Below the pieces are notes generated by a model. It saw nothing but the letters and a program-made list of their open reading frames with translations. It made no database searches and was not told the DNA's origin. A stretch of DNA of 64,000 bases from Collinsella tanakaei (GTDB taxonomy: Bacteria; Actinomycetota; Coriobacteriia; Coriobacteriales; Coriobacteriaceae), in the NCBI RefSeq assembly GCF_016902615.1, contig NZ_JACJMB010000012.1, positions 1-64,000 on the forward strand. Reading direction: 5' to 3'. Every line of letters begins with the position of its first letter. Positions within the stretch are counted from its first letter, which is position 1. Shown here in pieces: positions 45,127 through 56,009 of the stretch. A program made the position numbers and the translations under genes.

Positions 45127-45978
45127 ATGCTCAGATTCGGAAGATATGTCCGAGCAGCCAATGTCGAGGACGCGCTGGAGGTGCTCCGGTTTCGCAAAGG
45201 GGCGCAGATCCTGGGCGGCGGCATGTGGATGCGCCTGTCCGACCGCACGATACCCTGCGTGATCGACCTGTCGGACTGCGGCCTCGACAAGATCGAGGAG
45301 ACTGAGGACGAGTACCGCATCGGCGCTTACGTGACGCTGCGCGACCTCGAGTGCGCGGGCGTGCTGAACGACGCCTGCGACGGTGTGCTCGCCGCAGCGG
45401 TCCGCGACATCGTGGGCGTGCAGTTCCGTCGCTCGGCGACCGTCGGCGGCAGCGTCTTCGGGCGCTTCGGCTTCTCCGACGTGATCTGCGCGCTGCTCGC
45501 GCTCGACACCGAGGTCGAGCTCGTCGAGGCCGGCCGCGTGCCGCTCGCCACCTTCATCGACATGCCCTACGAGCTTGACGTCCTCACCCATATCATCGTG
45601 AAGAAGCACGACTATCAGGCCTCCTACCAGTGCCTGCGCAAGGCCGCAACCGATTTTGCGACCGTCAACGCCTGCGCCGCGCGCTGGGACGGCGCCTGGC
45701 ACCTTGCCGTGGGCGCCCGTCCGGCCAAGGCGCGCCTGCTTTCGGGCGCCGAGGCGGGCGTCGTCTCCGCGGAGCCTTCCTGCGACGAGCTCGCGCACGC
45801 CATCGAGGCCGTGCGCGGCCTGACCTATAGCTCCAACCTGTGGGGCTCCGAGCGCTATCGCCGCCATCTGGCCGGCGTGCTCGCGGCGCGCGCCCTTGTC
45901 GAGGCCGCCCGCTACACCTCGCCCGAAGGCTTGGAGGCGGCCCGCGCCGCATGCGCCCGTGAGGAGGCTATCCGATGA
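45127..45978 (+). CDS. molybdenum hydroxylase FAD subunit (xanthine-dehydrogenase family)
   Basis: This subunit passes electrons from the Fe-S clusters to NAD+ or another acceptor. The 283-residue protein has the FAD-binding segments AQILGGGMW and the ATVGGSVFGRFGFSDV loop of the CO-dehydrogenase/XDH medium-subunit fold. The family N-terminus fits the ATG at 45127, but its GGAGG is only 1 nt away. A TTG at 45109 with AAGGA upstream is an alternative start. It overlaps the next gene as ATGA. Confidence 0.86.
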   Translation: MLRFGRYVRAANVEDALEVLRFRKGAQILGGGMWMRLSDRTIPCVIDLSDCGLDKIEETEDEYRIGAYVTLRDLECAGVLNDACDGVLAAAVRDIVGVQFRRSATVGGSVFGRFGFSDVICALLALDTEVELVEAGRVPLATFIDMPYELDVLTHIIVKKHDYQASYQCLRKAATDFATVNACAARWDGAWHLAVGARPAKARLLSGAEAGVVSAEPSCDELAHAIEAVRGLTYSSNLWGSERYRRHLAGVLAARALVEAARYTSPEGLEAARAACAREEAIR

Positions 45979-46514
45979 GCGGAAAGACGATGGACATCTC
46001 GATCAACCTGAACGGCAAGCGGGTCGCCGCGAGCGTATCCCCCGACCTGTCGCTGCTCGCCTTCGTGCGCGCCCAGGGCTGCAAGTCCGTGAAGTGCGCC
46101 TGCGAGACCACGAACTGCGGCCTGTGCACGGTGTGGCTCGATGGCCAGGCCGTGCTCTCGTGCGCCGTGCCCATGGCGCGCGCGAACGGCCACGCGGTCA
46201 TGACGCTCGAGGGCCTGCAGGCGGAGTCCGCCGACTTCGCGCGCTGCATGGCCGAGGAGGGCGCCGAGCAGTGCGGATTCTGCTCGCCCGGCCTCATCAT
46301 GAACGTGCTCTCCATGGAGCGCGAGATCCGCGAGCGCGCCGCGGCGGCGGGCGAGGAGCCGCAGATGCCCTCCGACGAGGAGATGGACTCCTATCTGGCG
46401 GGCAACCTGTGCCGCTGTACGGGCTATACAAGCCAGCGCCGCGCCATCCGCCGCTATATGGCGAGCCGCTTCGCCGCGTGCGCGCAAGCCGTCGTCGCCG
46501 GACAGGAGGAGTAA
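45975..46514 (+). CDS. molybdenum hydroxylase [2Fe-2S] subunit
   Basis: This subunit carries two [2Fe-2S] clusters between the molybdenum site and FAD. The 179-residue protein has the plant-ferredoxin-type cluster in KCACETTNCGLCTVW with LSC, and the helical cluster in QCGFCSPGLIM and NLCRCTGY. A loop of about 20 residues rich in Glu/Ala separates the last two motifs, longer than usual. It starts inside the FAD gene (ATGA overlap) and ends 3 nt before the large subunit. Confidence 0.92.
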   Translation: MSGKTMDISINLNGKRVAASVSPDLSLLAFVRAQGCKSVKCACETTNCGLCTVWLDGQAVLSCAVPMARANGHAVMTLEGLQAESADFARCMAEEGAEQCGFCSPGLIMNVLSMEREIRERAAAAGEEPQMPSDEEMDSYLAGNLCRCTGYTSQRRAIRRYMASRFAACAQAVVAGQEE

Positions 46515-46517
46515 CCC

Positions 46518-48941
46518 ATGAGCATGATCGTGACGCGCGAGAGCGAGCGCGCAAACCTCTCCTGCGTGGGCGCCCCCGTCGTGAAGCGCGACGCCGCGGC
46601 GCTGCTGTCCGGCAAACCGGTCTTCACGAACGACCTGGCGCCCGCAGACGCCCTTATCGTGAAGATCCTGCACAGTCCGCACGCCTTCGCCCGCATCCGC
46701 GACATCGACACGTCGCGCGCGCTGAAGGTGCCGGGGGTCGTCGCCGTCTACACCTATAAGGATGTGCCGAACAAGCGCTTCACCCTCGCCGGCCAGAGCT
46801 ATCCCGAGGCGAGCCCATACGACCGCCTGATCCTCGACCAGGTCGTGCGCTACGTGGGCGACGAGGTCGCCATCGTGGCCGCCGAGACCGAGGACGCCGC
46901 CCGCAGCGCCTTGAAGCTCATCAAGGTCGACTACGAGGTCATGGAGCCCGTGCTCGACTTCACGCGCGCCAAGGGCAACCCGGTCGTCATCCACACCGAG
47001 GACAACTACCATGTCAACGGGGCGTGGATCAACAACGACCGCGCCCGCAACGTCGTGGCCTCGGGCCTGTCGGCCCATGGCGACCTCGAGGCGGCCTTCG
47101 CCGAATGCGACATCGTCGTCGACGAGACCTACCACACGCTTGCCGACAACCAGGGCATGATGGAGACGTTCCGCTCCTTCGCCGAGATCGACGCGTACGG
47201 CCGCATCACCGTGACCGCCTCCACCCAGGTGCCCTTCCACGTGCGCCGCATGGTCGCCAACGCCCTCGACATCCCGCAGTCGCGCGTGCGCGTGGTGAAG
47301 CCGCGCATCGGCGGCGGCTTCGGCGCCAAGCAGAGCGGCTGCAACGAGATCTTCTGCGCGTTCGTCACGGCCAAGACCGGTCGTCCGTCGAAGGTCGTCT
47401 ACACGCGCGAGGAGACGCTCGCGTCCTCGAACTCGCGCCATGAGATGCAGATGCACGTGCGCCTGGGCGCGAAAAACGACGGCACGATCGTGGCCATCGA
47501 CCTGTACACGCTCTCCAACCAGGGCGCCTACGGCGAGCACGGCCCCACGACCGTGGGCCTATCCGGCCACAAGAGCCTGCCGCTGTACAACCACGCGAAG
47601 GCGACCCGCTTCGCATTCGACGTCGTCTACACGAACACGATGCCGGCCGGCGCCTATCGCGGCTACGGTGCGACGCAGGGCCTGTTCGCTGTCGAGTCCG
47701 CCGTGAACGAACTCGCCGACCGCCTGGGCATGGACCCCTGCGAGATCCGCTTCAAGAACCTCGTGACGCCGGGCGAGCGCCTGGCGCAGTACGACGACAA
47801 CGAGCTGTACTCCTGCAACGTCTCGGCGTGCCTGCGCCGCGCGATGGAGATGATCGGCTGGGACGACAAGCCGCTCGCGCGCGATCTGGGCGACCGGGTG
47901 CGCGGCCTGGGCGTCGCGCTCTCCATGCAGGGCTCGGCTATCGCCAAGATTGACATCGGTTCGGTCGATCTGCGTTTGGAGGAGACCGGCTTCTATACGC
48001 TCTCCGTCGGCGCGACCGACATGGGCACCGGCTCCGACACGATCCTTGCGCAGTTTGCCGCCGAGGCGCTGCGCTGCGACACCGATCGCATCGTCGTGCA
48101 CGGCGTCGATACCGACGTGTCGCCCTTCGACACCGGCTCCTATGCGAGCGCATCGACCTATCTGACCGGCATGGCGACTATCAAGGCCTCAGAGCGCCTC
48201 ATCGCCGAGCTGCGCCAGCGCGCCGCCGGCTTCATGGGCGTCGATGCCGACGACGTGCTGTTCGACGGTGAGCGCCTGCTTGCGTTCGCCCCCGGCACGC
48301 TGGCTGAAGGGGGCGCCGACATCCCCGAGTTCTCCGGCATCTACGACGACGTCGAGGCCATCGCGCGCAGCTACCGGTTGGCCGAGCGCGCCCCGGAGGC
48401 TGAGCCTGTGGCCGAGATGACGCTTGCCGAGCTCGCGAACAGGCTCGTCGCGGGCGGCGACGGCGACTGCCTGACCGCGCACGCCGCGGCGAGCTCGCCC
48501 ACGAGCCCCCCGCCGTTCATGAGCGGTATCGCCGAGGTTGACGTCGACAAGGCCACCGGCAAGGTCACGGTGGTCGACTACGTGAGCGTTGTCGACTGCG
48601 GCACCGTCGTGAACGAGAACCTCGCGCGCGTGCAGGCCGAGGGCGGCATCGCCCAGGGCATCGGCATGGCGCTCACCGAGGACGTGCAGTACAGCGGCCG
48701 CGGCCGCATGCGCACCCGCTCGCTCATGACCTACAAGATGCCGACGCGTCTCGATGTGCCGGACATCCGCGTCGAGTTCGCCCCGAGCTACGAGCCCACG
48801 GGCCCGTTCGGTGCGAAGTCGATTGGCGAGGTCGTCATCAACACCCCGTCGCCGGCCATTGCGAGCGCCGTTGCCCACGCGACGGGCCACTACGTTCGGA
48901 CGCTGCCCATCACGCCGGAGAAGGCGCTGTTCGGCGAGTAG
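46518..48941 (+). CDS. molybdenum hydroxylase large (molybdopterin) subunit, xanthine-dehydrogenase-like
   Basis: The 807-residue subunit binds the molybdenum cofactor and hydroxylates an N-heterocycle or related substrate. It has RIGGGFGAKQ, the substrate-channel arginine in GAYRGYGATQG, the cofactor-contact QGSAIAKID region, and GTGSDTILAQF. The catalytic glutamate is Glu771 in KSIGEVVIN. Xanthine is a reasonable guess, but purine, nicotinate or other substrates are possible. A selenium-dependent form is possible because selD and yedF are nearby. The FAD, Fe-S, Mo order is one tight operon. Confidence 0.88.
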   Translation: MSMIVTRESERANLSCVGAPVVKRDAAALLSGKPVFTNDLAPADALIVKILHSPHAFARIRDIDTSRALKVPGVVAVYTYKDVPNKRFTLAGQSYPEASPYDRLILDQVVRYVGDEVAIVAAETEDAARSALKLIKVDYEVMEPVLDFTRAKGNPVVIHTEDNYHVNGAWINNDRARNVVASGLSAHGDLEAAFAECDIVVDETYHTLADNQGMMETFRSFAEIDAYGRITVTASTQVPFHVRRMVANALDIPQSRVRVVKPRIGGGFGAKQSGCNEIFCAFVTAKTGRPSKVVYTREETLASSNSRHEMQMHVRLGAKNDGTIVAIDLYTLSNQGAYGEHGPTTVGLSGHKSLPLYNHAKATRFAFDVVYTNTMPAGAYRGYGATQGLFAVESAVNELADRLGMDPCEIRFKNLVTPGERLAQYDDNELYSCNVSACLRRAMEMIGWDDKPLARDLGDRVRGLGVALSMQGSAIAKIDIGSVDLRLEETGFYTLSVGATDMGTGSDTILAQFAAEALRCDTDRIVVHGVDTDVSPFDTGSYASASTYLTGMATIKASERLIAELRQRAAGFMGVDADDVLFDGERLLAFAPGTLAEGGADIPEFSGIYDDVEAIARSYRLAERAPEAEPVAEMTLAELANRLVAGGDGDCLTAHAAASSPTSPPPFMSGIAEVDVDKATGKVTVVDYVSVVDCGTVVNENLARVQAEGGIAQGIGMALTEDVQYSGRGRMRTRSLMTYKMPTRLDVPDIRVEFAPSYEPTGPFGAKSIGEVVINTPSPAIASAVAHATGHYVRTLPITPEKALFGE

Positions 48942-48956
48942 GATCCACATCGTCTT

Positions 48957-48989
48957 AAGGCGGCCTTCCCGCGCAAGGAAGGCCGCCTT
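48957..48989 (+). terminator. hairpin terminator after the hydroxylase operon
   Basis: A perfect 13-bp stem (48957-48969 with 48977-48989) lies 16 bp after the stop codon. The T tail is short. Confidence 0.7.
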
Positions 48990-49068
48990 GCGTTGCGCCA
49001 GGGCCGTGCAGCCGCCGGGCGCCCGCTACCCTTACGGCGAACCGAGGTGCGCCATAGCCGAGCCGGCG

Positions 49069-49137
49069 CTTCATTGTCTTCGTGCGAAAGGCACACGAGG
49101 GGCGGCTACGTGTGCCTTTCGCACGAAGACAATGAAG
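49069..49137. repeat. long perfect palindrome, 29-bp arms
   Basis: Arms at 49069-49097 and 49109-49137 are exact complements around an 11-nt loop. It is between the hydroxylase terminator and tRNA-Leu, with no T run. Its sequence is unrelated to the palindromes at 13031 and 25492. Confidence 0.9.
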
Positions 49138-49303
49138 GGGGCTGTCGGGGCCCCGCTCTCGGACGGGGTGGGGGCGGCTCGCAGCCGGGGTTGCGGGTGC
49201 GTATCGCATCATGTGCGCGGGGTGTGAGCGCGCGGGCCGCGCTCGAGCTTCATCGTCCGCATGCTGGTCGTATCTGCTATCATTCAGAAACTGTGCGTAA
49301 AAT

Positions 49304-49387
<84 letters not shown>

Positions 49388-49458
49388 TAGCGCCATCAAG
49401 TGTTACCCAAGGGTCATCGGCACCCACGATATGCCGACGTACTGTAAGAGGAGGAACG

Positions 49459-50751
49459 TTGAACATCACTTCAGACGTGAAGGACGCCAAGCTCACCGCG
49501 ACGGTCACCATTCCGGCCGCCGACGTCGATGCTGCCATCAAGAAGGCCTACAAGGATGCCGCCAAGAGGTACCGCTTCCCGGGCTTCCGTGCTGGTCATG
49601 CTCCCCGTCCCGTTATCGACAACATGCTCGGCGCCGGCGCCGTGCTCGCCCAGGCCACCAATGACATCATCGGTGCCAACGAGTCCGCCGTGCTGAACGA
49701 GCTCGACATCGTCCCGGTCAAGCCCGCCGACTACGGCACCATCGACTCCATGGTCGCCGACCACGAGGACTACACTTACACCATCGAGCTCCAGCTCCGC
49801 CCGAGCTACGAGCTCAGCTCCTACGATCCCGTCGAGATCGAGATGCCTCCCGCGGAGGTCACCGAGGGCGAGATCGACGCGCAGATCGAGCAGCTCATGG
49901 GCTATCACGCCACCTTCAAGGACGCCGAGCGTCCCGTCGCCGACGGCGATTACGTCACGGTCGACATCGAGAACGTCAAGAACGCTGAGGCGCTCGCCGG
50001 CGAGGGCCGCATGATCGTGGTCGGCTCCGGCAACCTGCCCAAGGAGTTCGACGAGGGCATGGTCGGCATGAACGTCGACGAGACCAAGGAGATCTCCTGG
50101 ACCCCCGAGGTCGAGGGTGCCGAGGAGGCCGCCGTCAAGGTGACCGTCAAGAACATCAAGGAGCGCATCCTGCCCGAGCTCACCGACGAGTTCGCCAAGA
50201 CCTCCTTTGGCTTCGACGACATCGCCGCGATGCGCGACGCCGTCAAGATCGAGCTCGATGCCGACAAGACCTCCAAGCTCCCCGGCATCAAGGAGAACCG
50301 CGCCGTCGCCAAGCTCGCCGAGCGCCTCGAGGCCGAGACCATCGACGAGGACTACGAGCAGTCCGTCTTCTCCGAGCTGGGTCAGAACTTCCTGCAGAGC
50401 CTCTCCGGCCGCGGCATGACGCTCGACTCCTGGCTGAAGATGTCCAACCTCTCCACCGAGGCCTTCCTCGCCGACCTGCACCACCAGGCCGACGACGTCG
50501 CCCGCGAGTCCCTCGCGCTCGACGCCCTCGCGCGCAAGCTCGAGATCGAGGTCACCGATGAGGACGTCGACGCCGAGTTCGAGCGCGCCGGCATCCAGGA
50601 CGTCGAGGCCTCCAAGGCCCAGTTCATCGCCGAGGGCCGCATGCCGGCCGTGCGCGACTCCATCCGTCGCTCCAAGGCGGTCGACTGGCTGGTCGACAAC
50701 GCCGTCGTGACCGAGGTCGACGAGTTCGCCAAGGCTGACGACGCCGAGTAA
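49459..50751 (+). CDS. tig: trigger factor
   Basis: Trigger factor is the ribosome-bound chaperone and prolyl isomerase that meets nascent chains. The 430-residue protein has the ribosome-docking signature GFRAGHAPRPVI (about 39-50), a degenerate FKBP-type domain around 150-235 and the helical C-terminal domain. The start is a TTG at 49459, 4-5 nt after GGAGG; no better ATG fits the conserved N-terminus. It is followed by clpP and clpX in the classical order. Confidence 0.95.
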   Translation: MNITSDVKDAKLTATVTIPAADVDAAIKKAYKDAAKRYRFPGFRAGHAPRPVIDNMLGAGAVLAQATNDIIGANESAVLNELDIVPVKPADYGTIDSMVADHEDYTYTIELQLRPSYELSSYDPVEIEMPPAEVTEGEIDAQIEQLMGYHATFKDAERPVADGDYVTVDIENVKNAEALAGEGRMIVVGSGNLPKEFDEGMVGMNVDETKEISWTPEVEGAEEAAVKVTVKNIKERILPELTDEFAKTSFGFDDIAAMRDAVKIELDADKTSKLPGIKENRAVAKLAERLEAETIDEDYEQSVFSELGQNFLQSLSGRGMTLDSWLKMSNLSTEAFLADLHHQADDVARESLALDALARKLEIEVTDEDVDAEFERAGIQDVEASKAQFIAEGRMPAVRDSIRRSKAVDWLVDNAVVTEVDEFAKADDAE

Positions 50752-50886
50752 ATCTGTCCCCGCGAGGGGGTACCATACCGGGAGACCGGACCTGACGTTA
50801 CGGTGCATCGACTCTGCGCGCGTATCCGCGCCGAGCGGGCACCGTACGTCATATGTAACGATGAGAATGCGAAAGGGGAATGCGTC

Positions 50887-51507
50887 ATGTACCGGATTGA
50901 TTCCGCGCTCGTGCCCTATGTCATCGAGCAGACGCCGCGCGGCGAGCGCAGCTACGACATCTATTCTCGCCTGCTGAACGACCGCATCATCTTCCTGGGC
51001 GAGGAGATCAACTCCACGACCGCGAACCTCGTTATCGCGCAGCTGCTCCACCTCGAGAGCCAGGATGCCGAGAAGGACATCTCGCTCTACATCAACTCGC
51101 CGGGCGGCGAGGTGTACTCGGGCCTTGCCATTCTCGACACGATGAACTTCATCAAGCCCGATGTCTCCACCATCTGCGTGGGCATGGCGGCGAGCATGGC
51201 CGCGGTGCTCCTCGCGAGCGGCGCGCGCGGCAAGCGCTTCTGCCTGCCGAACTCCATGATCATGATCCATCAGCCGAGCGGCGGCGCCCAGGGCCAGCAG
51301 ACCGAGATCGAGATCGCCGCGCGCGAGATCAAGGAGACCCGCAGGAACCTCAACCAGATCCTCTCCGACGCGACGGGCCAGCCGTTCGAGAAGGTCGAGG
51401 CCGATACCGAGCGCGACCACTATATGCGTGCCCAGGCAGCCCTGGAGTACGGTCTTGTCGACCGCATCGTGACGTCGCGCGCCGCGACGCAGGGAAGCGA
51501 GCAGTAA
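50887..51507 (+). CDS. clpP: ATP-dependent Clp protease proteolytic subunit ClpP
   Basis: ClpP forms the double-ring serine protease that degrades proteins unfolded by ClpX or ClpC. The 206-residue protein has the catalytic triad Ser103 (GMAASMAAV), His128 (MIHQPSGG) and an Asp near 177 (TERDHY). The [14 protein letters not shown] motif is intact. The ATG follows AAAGGGG with 8-nt spacing. The clpX start codon directly follows its stop. Confidence 0.97.
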   Translation: MYRIDSALVPYVIEQTPRGERSYDIYSRLLNDRIIFLGEEINSTTANLVIAQLLHLESQDAEKDISLYINSPGGEVYSGLAILDTMNFIKPDVSTICVGMAASMAAVLLASGARGKRFCLPNSMIMIHQPSGGAQGQQTEIEIAAREIKETRRNLNQILSDATGQPFEKVEADTERDHYMRAQAALEYGLVDRIVTSRAATQGSEQ

Positions 51508-52893
51508 ATGGCCAGCAACGATACCCGTGACCAGATGGGCTTCGGCCCGATCCATTGCTCGTTTTGCGGCAAGACCCAAGACCAGGTGCGCAAGCTCGTG
51601 AAGGGCCCGAGCAACATCTTCATCTGCGACGAGTGCGTCGCGGCGTGCTCGGAGATCCTCGAGGAGTCGCTTGCCCAGGACTTCCTGGAGCAGCAGCGCA
51701 ACATGCCGTTCCCGCCGGAGGGCATGGGCTACATGTCCGAGCCCGAGGCCGTCGAGGACCTCGACGACGAGCATATCGCCACGAGCCTCATCAAGCGCGT
51801 GCCCACGCCGCATGAGATCTACCGCGAGCTCTCGGAGTACGTGATGGGCCAGGAGGACGCGAAGCGCGCCATGTCCGTCGCGGTCTACAACCACTACCGC
51901 CGCGTGCTCGAGCGCGAAGCGGCCGACAGCGGCGAGGGTGCCGCCGCAAGCGATTCCGATCTCGAGGACGTCGAGCTCGCCAAGAGTAACATCTTGCTGC
52001 TCGGCCCCACGGGCACCGGCAAGACCCTGCTCGCCCAGACGCTCGCGCGCATCCTCGAGGTGCCGTTCGCCATCGCCGACGCCACGGCGCTCACCGAGGC
52101 GGGCTATGTGGGCGAGGACGTGGAGAACATCCTGCTCAAGCTTATCAACGCTGCGGACGGCGATGTGGCCCGCGCGCAGATCGGCATCATCTACGTCGAC
52201 GAGATCGACAAGATCGCGCGCAAGGCGGAGAACCTCTCCATTACGCGCGACGTGTCGGGCGAGGGCGTGCAGCAGGCGCTCCTGAAGATCCTCGAGGGCA
52301 CCGTGGCGAGCGTGCCGCCCACCGGCGGCCGCAAGCACCCGCAGCAGGAGCTCATCCAGATCGACACGACGAACATCCTGTTCATCTGCGGCGGCGCCTT
52401 CGTGGGGCTCGACAAGATTGTCTCCGACCGCGTGGGCAACAAGGGTGTGGGCTTCAACTCCGAGATCGCCGGCCCCACGTCGGCCGACGAGAACGACCTG
52501 CTCAAGCAGGTGCTCCCGCAGGACCTGAACGCCTTCGGCATGATTCCGGAGTTCGTGGGTAGGACGCCGGTCATCACGCAGACGAACGCGCTGACCGAAG
52601 ACGATCTCGTGTCCATCCTGACCGAGCCCAAAAACGCTATCGTGCGCCAGTACCGTCGCATGTTCCAGCTCGAGAACTGCGACCTGGAGTTCGAGGACGA
52701 GGCGCTCCACGAGATCGCCCGCCTCGCGCTCGCCCGCAAGACCGGCGCGCGCGGCCTGCGCTCCATCTGCGAGAACTTGCTGCAGCAGACGATGTTCGAC
52801 CTGCCTTCCGAGGAGGGCGTGGCCAAGGTCATCGTCACCGCGGCCTCGGTGCGCGGCGAGGAGGAGCCCCGGCGCGTGCCCGTCGCGGCATAG
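51508..52893 (+). CDS. clpX: ATP-dependent Clp protease ATPase ClpX
   Basis: ClpX unfolds tagged substrates and feeds them to ClpP. The 461-residue AAA+ protein has the N-terminal zinc finger (Cys17, Cys20, Cys40, Cys43), Walker A GPTGTGKT (166-173), Walker [11 protein letters not shown] and the ClpP-binding IGF-type loop region. A Glu/Ser/Ala-rich insertion near 135-155 lengthens the linker. The ATG abuts the clpP stop, so the two are coupled. A terminator follows at 52940. Confidence 0.97.
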   Translation: MASNDTRDQMGFGPIHCSFCGKTQDQVRKLVKGPSNIFICDECVAACSEILEESLAQDFLEQQRNMPFPPEGMGYMSEPEAVEDLDDEHIATSLIKRVPTPHEIYRELSEYVMGQEDAKRAMSVAVYNHYRRVLEREAADSGEGAAASDSDLEDVELAKSNILLLGPTGTGKTLLAQTLARILEVPFAIADATALTEAGYVGEDVENILLKLINAADGDVARAQIGIIYVDEIDKIARKAENLSITRDVSGEGVQQALLKILEGTVASVPPTGGRKHPQQELIQIDTTNILFICGGAFVGLDKIVSDRVGNKGVGFNSEIAGPTSADENDLLKQVLPQDLNAFGMIPEFVGRTPVITQTNALTEDDLVSILTEPKNAIVRQYRRMFQLENCDLEFEDEALHEIARLALARKTGARGLRSICENLLQQTMFDLPSEEGVAKVIVTAASVRGEEEPRRVPVAA

Positions 52894-52939
52894 GAGGGAG
52901 GCTCGCGGTTCGCACGCGAAGCCCTCTTCGTGTTTCTTG

Positions 52940-52982
52940 CGCGCCCAGCGGATGCCGAGTCCGGCGGCCGCTGGGCGCGTTT
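52940..52982 (+). terminator. terminator after clpX
   Basis: A perfect 12-bp stem (52940-52951 with 52968-52979) is followed by TTT. Confidence 0.75.
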
Positions 52983-53032
52983 GCCTGTTAGTATGGATAC
53001 GTCAAGGCATCCGAATCCAAAGGAGCTGAGGT

Positions 53033-53935
53033 ATGAAGGGCATCATCCTCGCGGGCGGCAGCGGGACGCGTCTCTATCCGCTGACCCTCGTGACGAGTAA
53101 GCAGCTGCTGCCCGTCTACGATAAGCCGATGATCTACTACCCGCTGTCGGTGCTCATGATGGCGGGCATCCGCGACATCCTGATCATCTCGACGCCCACG
53201 GATCTGCCGAATTTCGAGCGGCTGCTGAAAGACGGCTCGGACTTCGGCGTGAACCTGTCCTATGCCGAGCAGCCGAGCCCCGACGGCCTGGCGCAGGCCT
53301 TCCTGATCGGCCGCACGTGGATCGCCGGCGAGCCCTGCGCCCTCGTGCTCGGCGACAACATCTTCTTCGGCAACGGGCTGTCGCGCCACCTGCGCCGCGC
53401 CGTCGAGCGCGCCGAGCGGCGCGGGGGCGCCACGGTGTTCGGCTACCACGTGGACGATCCCGAGCGCTTCGGCGTCGTCGAGTTCGATCGGGAGGGCCGC
53501 GCGCTCTCGATCGAGGAGAAACCCGAGCACCCCAAGAGCTCGTATGCGGTGACGGGCCTGTATTTCTACGACGGCCGCGTATGCGACATGGCCGAGCAGG
53601 TGCGCCCCTCGGCGCGCGGCGAGCTCGAGATCACCGATCTCAACCGGATGTACCTGGAGGACGGCAGCCTCGATGTCGTGACGCTCGGGCGCGGCTACGC
53701 GTGGCTCGACACCGGCACGATGGAGAGCCTGTACGAGGCGGGCGAGTTCGTGCGGGCCGTCGAGCGCGCCCAGGACCAGCCGGTCTCGGTGCTCGAGGAG
53801 ATCGCCTTCGAGAACGGGTGGATCGACCGCGCCACGCTGCTCGCCTGCGCGGAGCGCTACGGCAAAAGCGTCTACGGGCAGCATCTGCGCAAGGTCGCCG
53901 AGGGTGCCTACGTGACGTTTAGGCGCGAGGAATAG
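53033..53935 (+). CDS. rfbA: glucose-1-phosphate thymidylyltransferase
   Basis: RfbA makes dTDP-glucose from glucose 1-phosphate and dTTP, the first step to dTDP-L-rhamnose. The 300-residue protein has the pyrophosphorylase signature [11 protein letters not shown] (6-16), [12 protein letters not shown] and the active-site VLGDNIFFG. The ATG follows AAAGGAG. It heads a run of rhamnose and glycan genes that continues to 63369. Confidence 0.96.
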   Translation: MKGIILAGGSGTRLYPLTLVTSKQLLPVYDKPMIYYPLSVLMMAGIRDILIISTPTDLPNFERLLKDGSDFGVNLSYAEQPSPDGLAQAFLIGRTWIAGEPCALVLGDNIFFGNGLSRHLRRAVERAERRGGATVFGYHVDDPERFGVVEFDREGRALSIEEKPEHPKSSYAVTGLYFYDGRVCDMAEQVRPSARGELEITDLNRMYLEDGSLDVVTLGRGYAWLDTGTMESLYEAGEFVRAVERAQDQPVSVLEEIAFENGWIDRATLLACAERYGKSVYGQHLRKVAEGAYVTFRREE

Positions 53936-53991
53936 GAGCGGGCCCGGCGATCGATCCCGGAAACCACGGGTGTTTTCGGGTCGTGATATGA

Positions 53992-55089
<1,098 letters not shown>

Positions 55090-55103
55090 AGGGGGTTTGA
55101 TCG

Positions 55104-56009
55104 ATGCGGATTCTCATCACCGGGTGCAACGGGCAGCTGGGACACGAGCTGCAGCGCCTGCTCGCAAGCGGCACGGCCGAGATCGGCCCCATCCCGGAGG
55201 CGTATGCGGATGCCGACATCACGGCGGTCGACGTCGCCGACCTGGACATCACCGATGCGGCGGCCGTCGATGCGCTGTTCGCGCGCGAGGCCTTCGACAT
55301 CGTCTTCAACGGGGCGGCCTATACGAACGTCGACGGCTGCGAGGCCCATGAGGACCTCGCCTACGCGGTCAACGCGACGGGCGCTGAGAACCTCGCGCGC
55401 GCGTGCGCAGCCACGGGCGCGAAGCTCGTGCACGTCTCCACCGACTACGTGTTCTCCGGCGCGGAGCCGGGCGAGCGCACCGAACTCGACGAGCCGGACC
55501 CTATCTCCGCGTACGGCCGAACGAAGCTTGCGGGGGAGCGGGCGGTGCGCGCTGCCTGCGACCGCTCGTTCGTCGTGCGCACGGCGTGGCTCTACGGGTA
55601 CGTGGGCAAGAACTTCGTGAAGACGATGCTGCGCCTGGCGGACAGCCTCGGCGCCCTGACCGTGGTCGACGACCAGCTGGGCAACCCCACCTCGGCAAAC
55701 GACCTTGCCTACGAGCTGCTGAAGATCGCGCTGACCGACGACTACGGCATCTACCACTGCACGAACAACGGCATCTGCTCGTGGGCGGCCTTCGCCCGCG
55801 CCATCGTCGAGCGTGCCGGTTACGACCCGGACATCGTGTCTTTGTGCACCTCCGAGGAATATGCGGCGGCCCATCCGGATGCGGCGCGCCGCCCGGCGTA
55901 CTCGGCGCTCGCGAACGCACACCTTGCGCAGACGATCGGTGACGAGATGCGCCCGTGGGACGTGGCGCTCGACAGCTTCATGGCCAACCTCGGAAAGCTC
56001 GGTGCCTGA
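55104..56009 (+). CDS. rfbD: dTDP-4-dehydrorhamnose reductase
   Basis: RfbD reduces dTDP-4-keto-L-rhamnose to dTDP-L-rhamnose. The 301-residue protein has the N-terminal ILITGCNGQLGHEL (3-16), FNGAAYTNVDGCE, VSTDYVFSG and the catalytic YGRTKLAGE. It follows rfbB closely. The next gene starts inside its stop codon (ATG at 56009), so it is coupled to the first glycosyltransferase. The epimerase rfbC is separated and lies at 59119. Confidence 0.95.
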   Translation: MRILITGCNGQLGHELQRLLASGTAEIGPIPEAYADADITAVDVADLDITDAAAVDALFAREAFDIVFNGAAYTNVDGCEAHEDLAYAVNATGAENLARACAATGAKLVHVSTDYVFSGAEPGERTELDEPDPISAYGRTKLAGERAVRAACDRSFVVRTAWLYGYVGKNFVKTMLRLADSLGALTVVDDQLGNPTSANDLAYELLKIALTDDYGIYHCTNNGICSWAAFARAIVERAGYDPDIVSLCTSEEYAAAHPDAARRPAYSALANAHLAQTIGDEMRPWDVALDSFMANLGKLGA

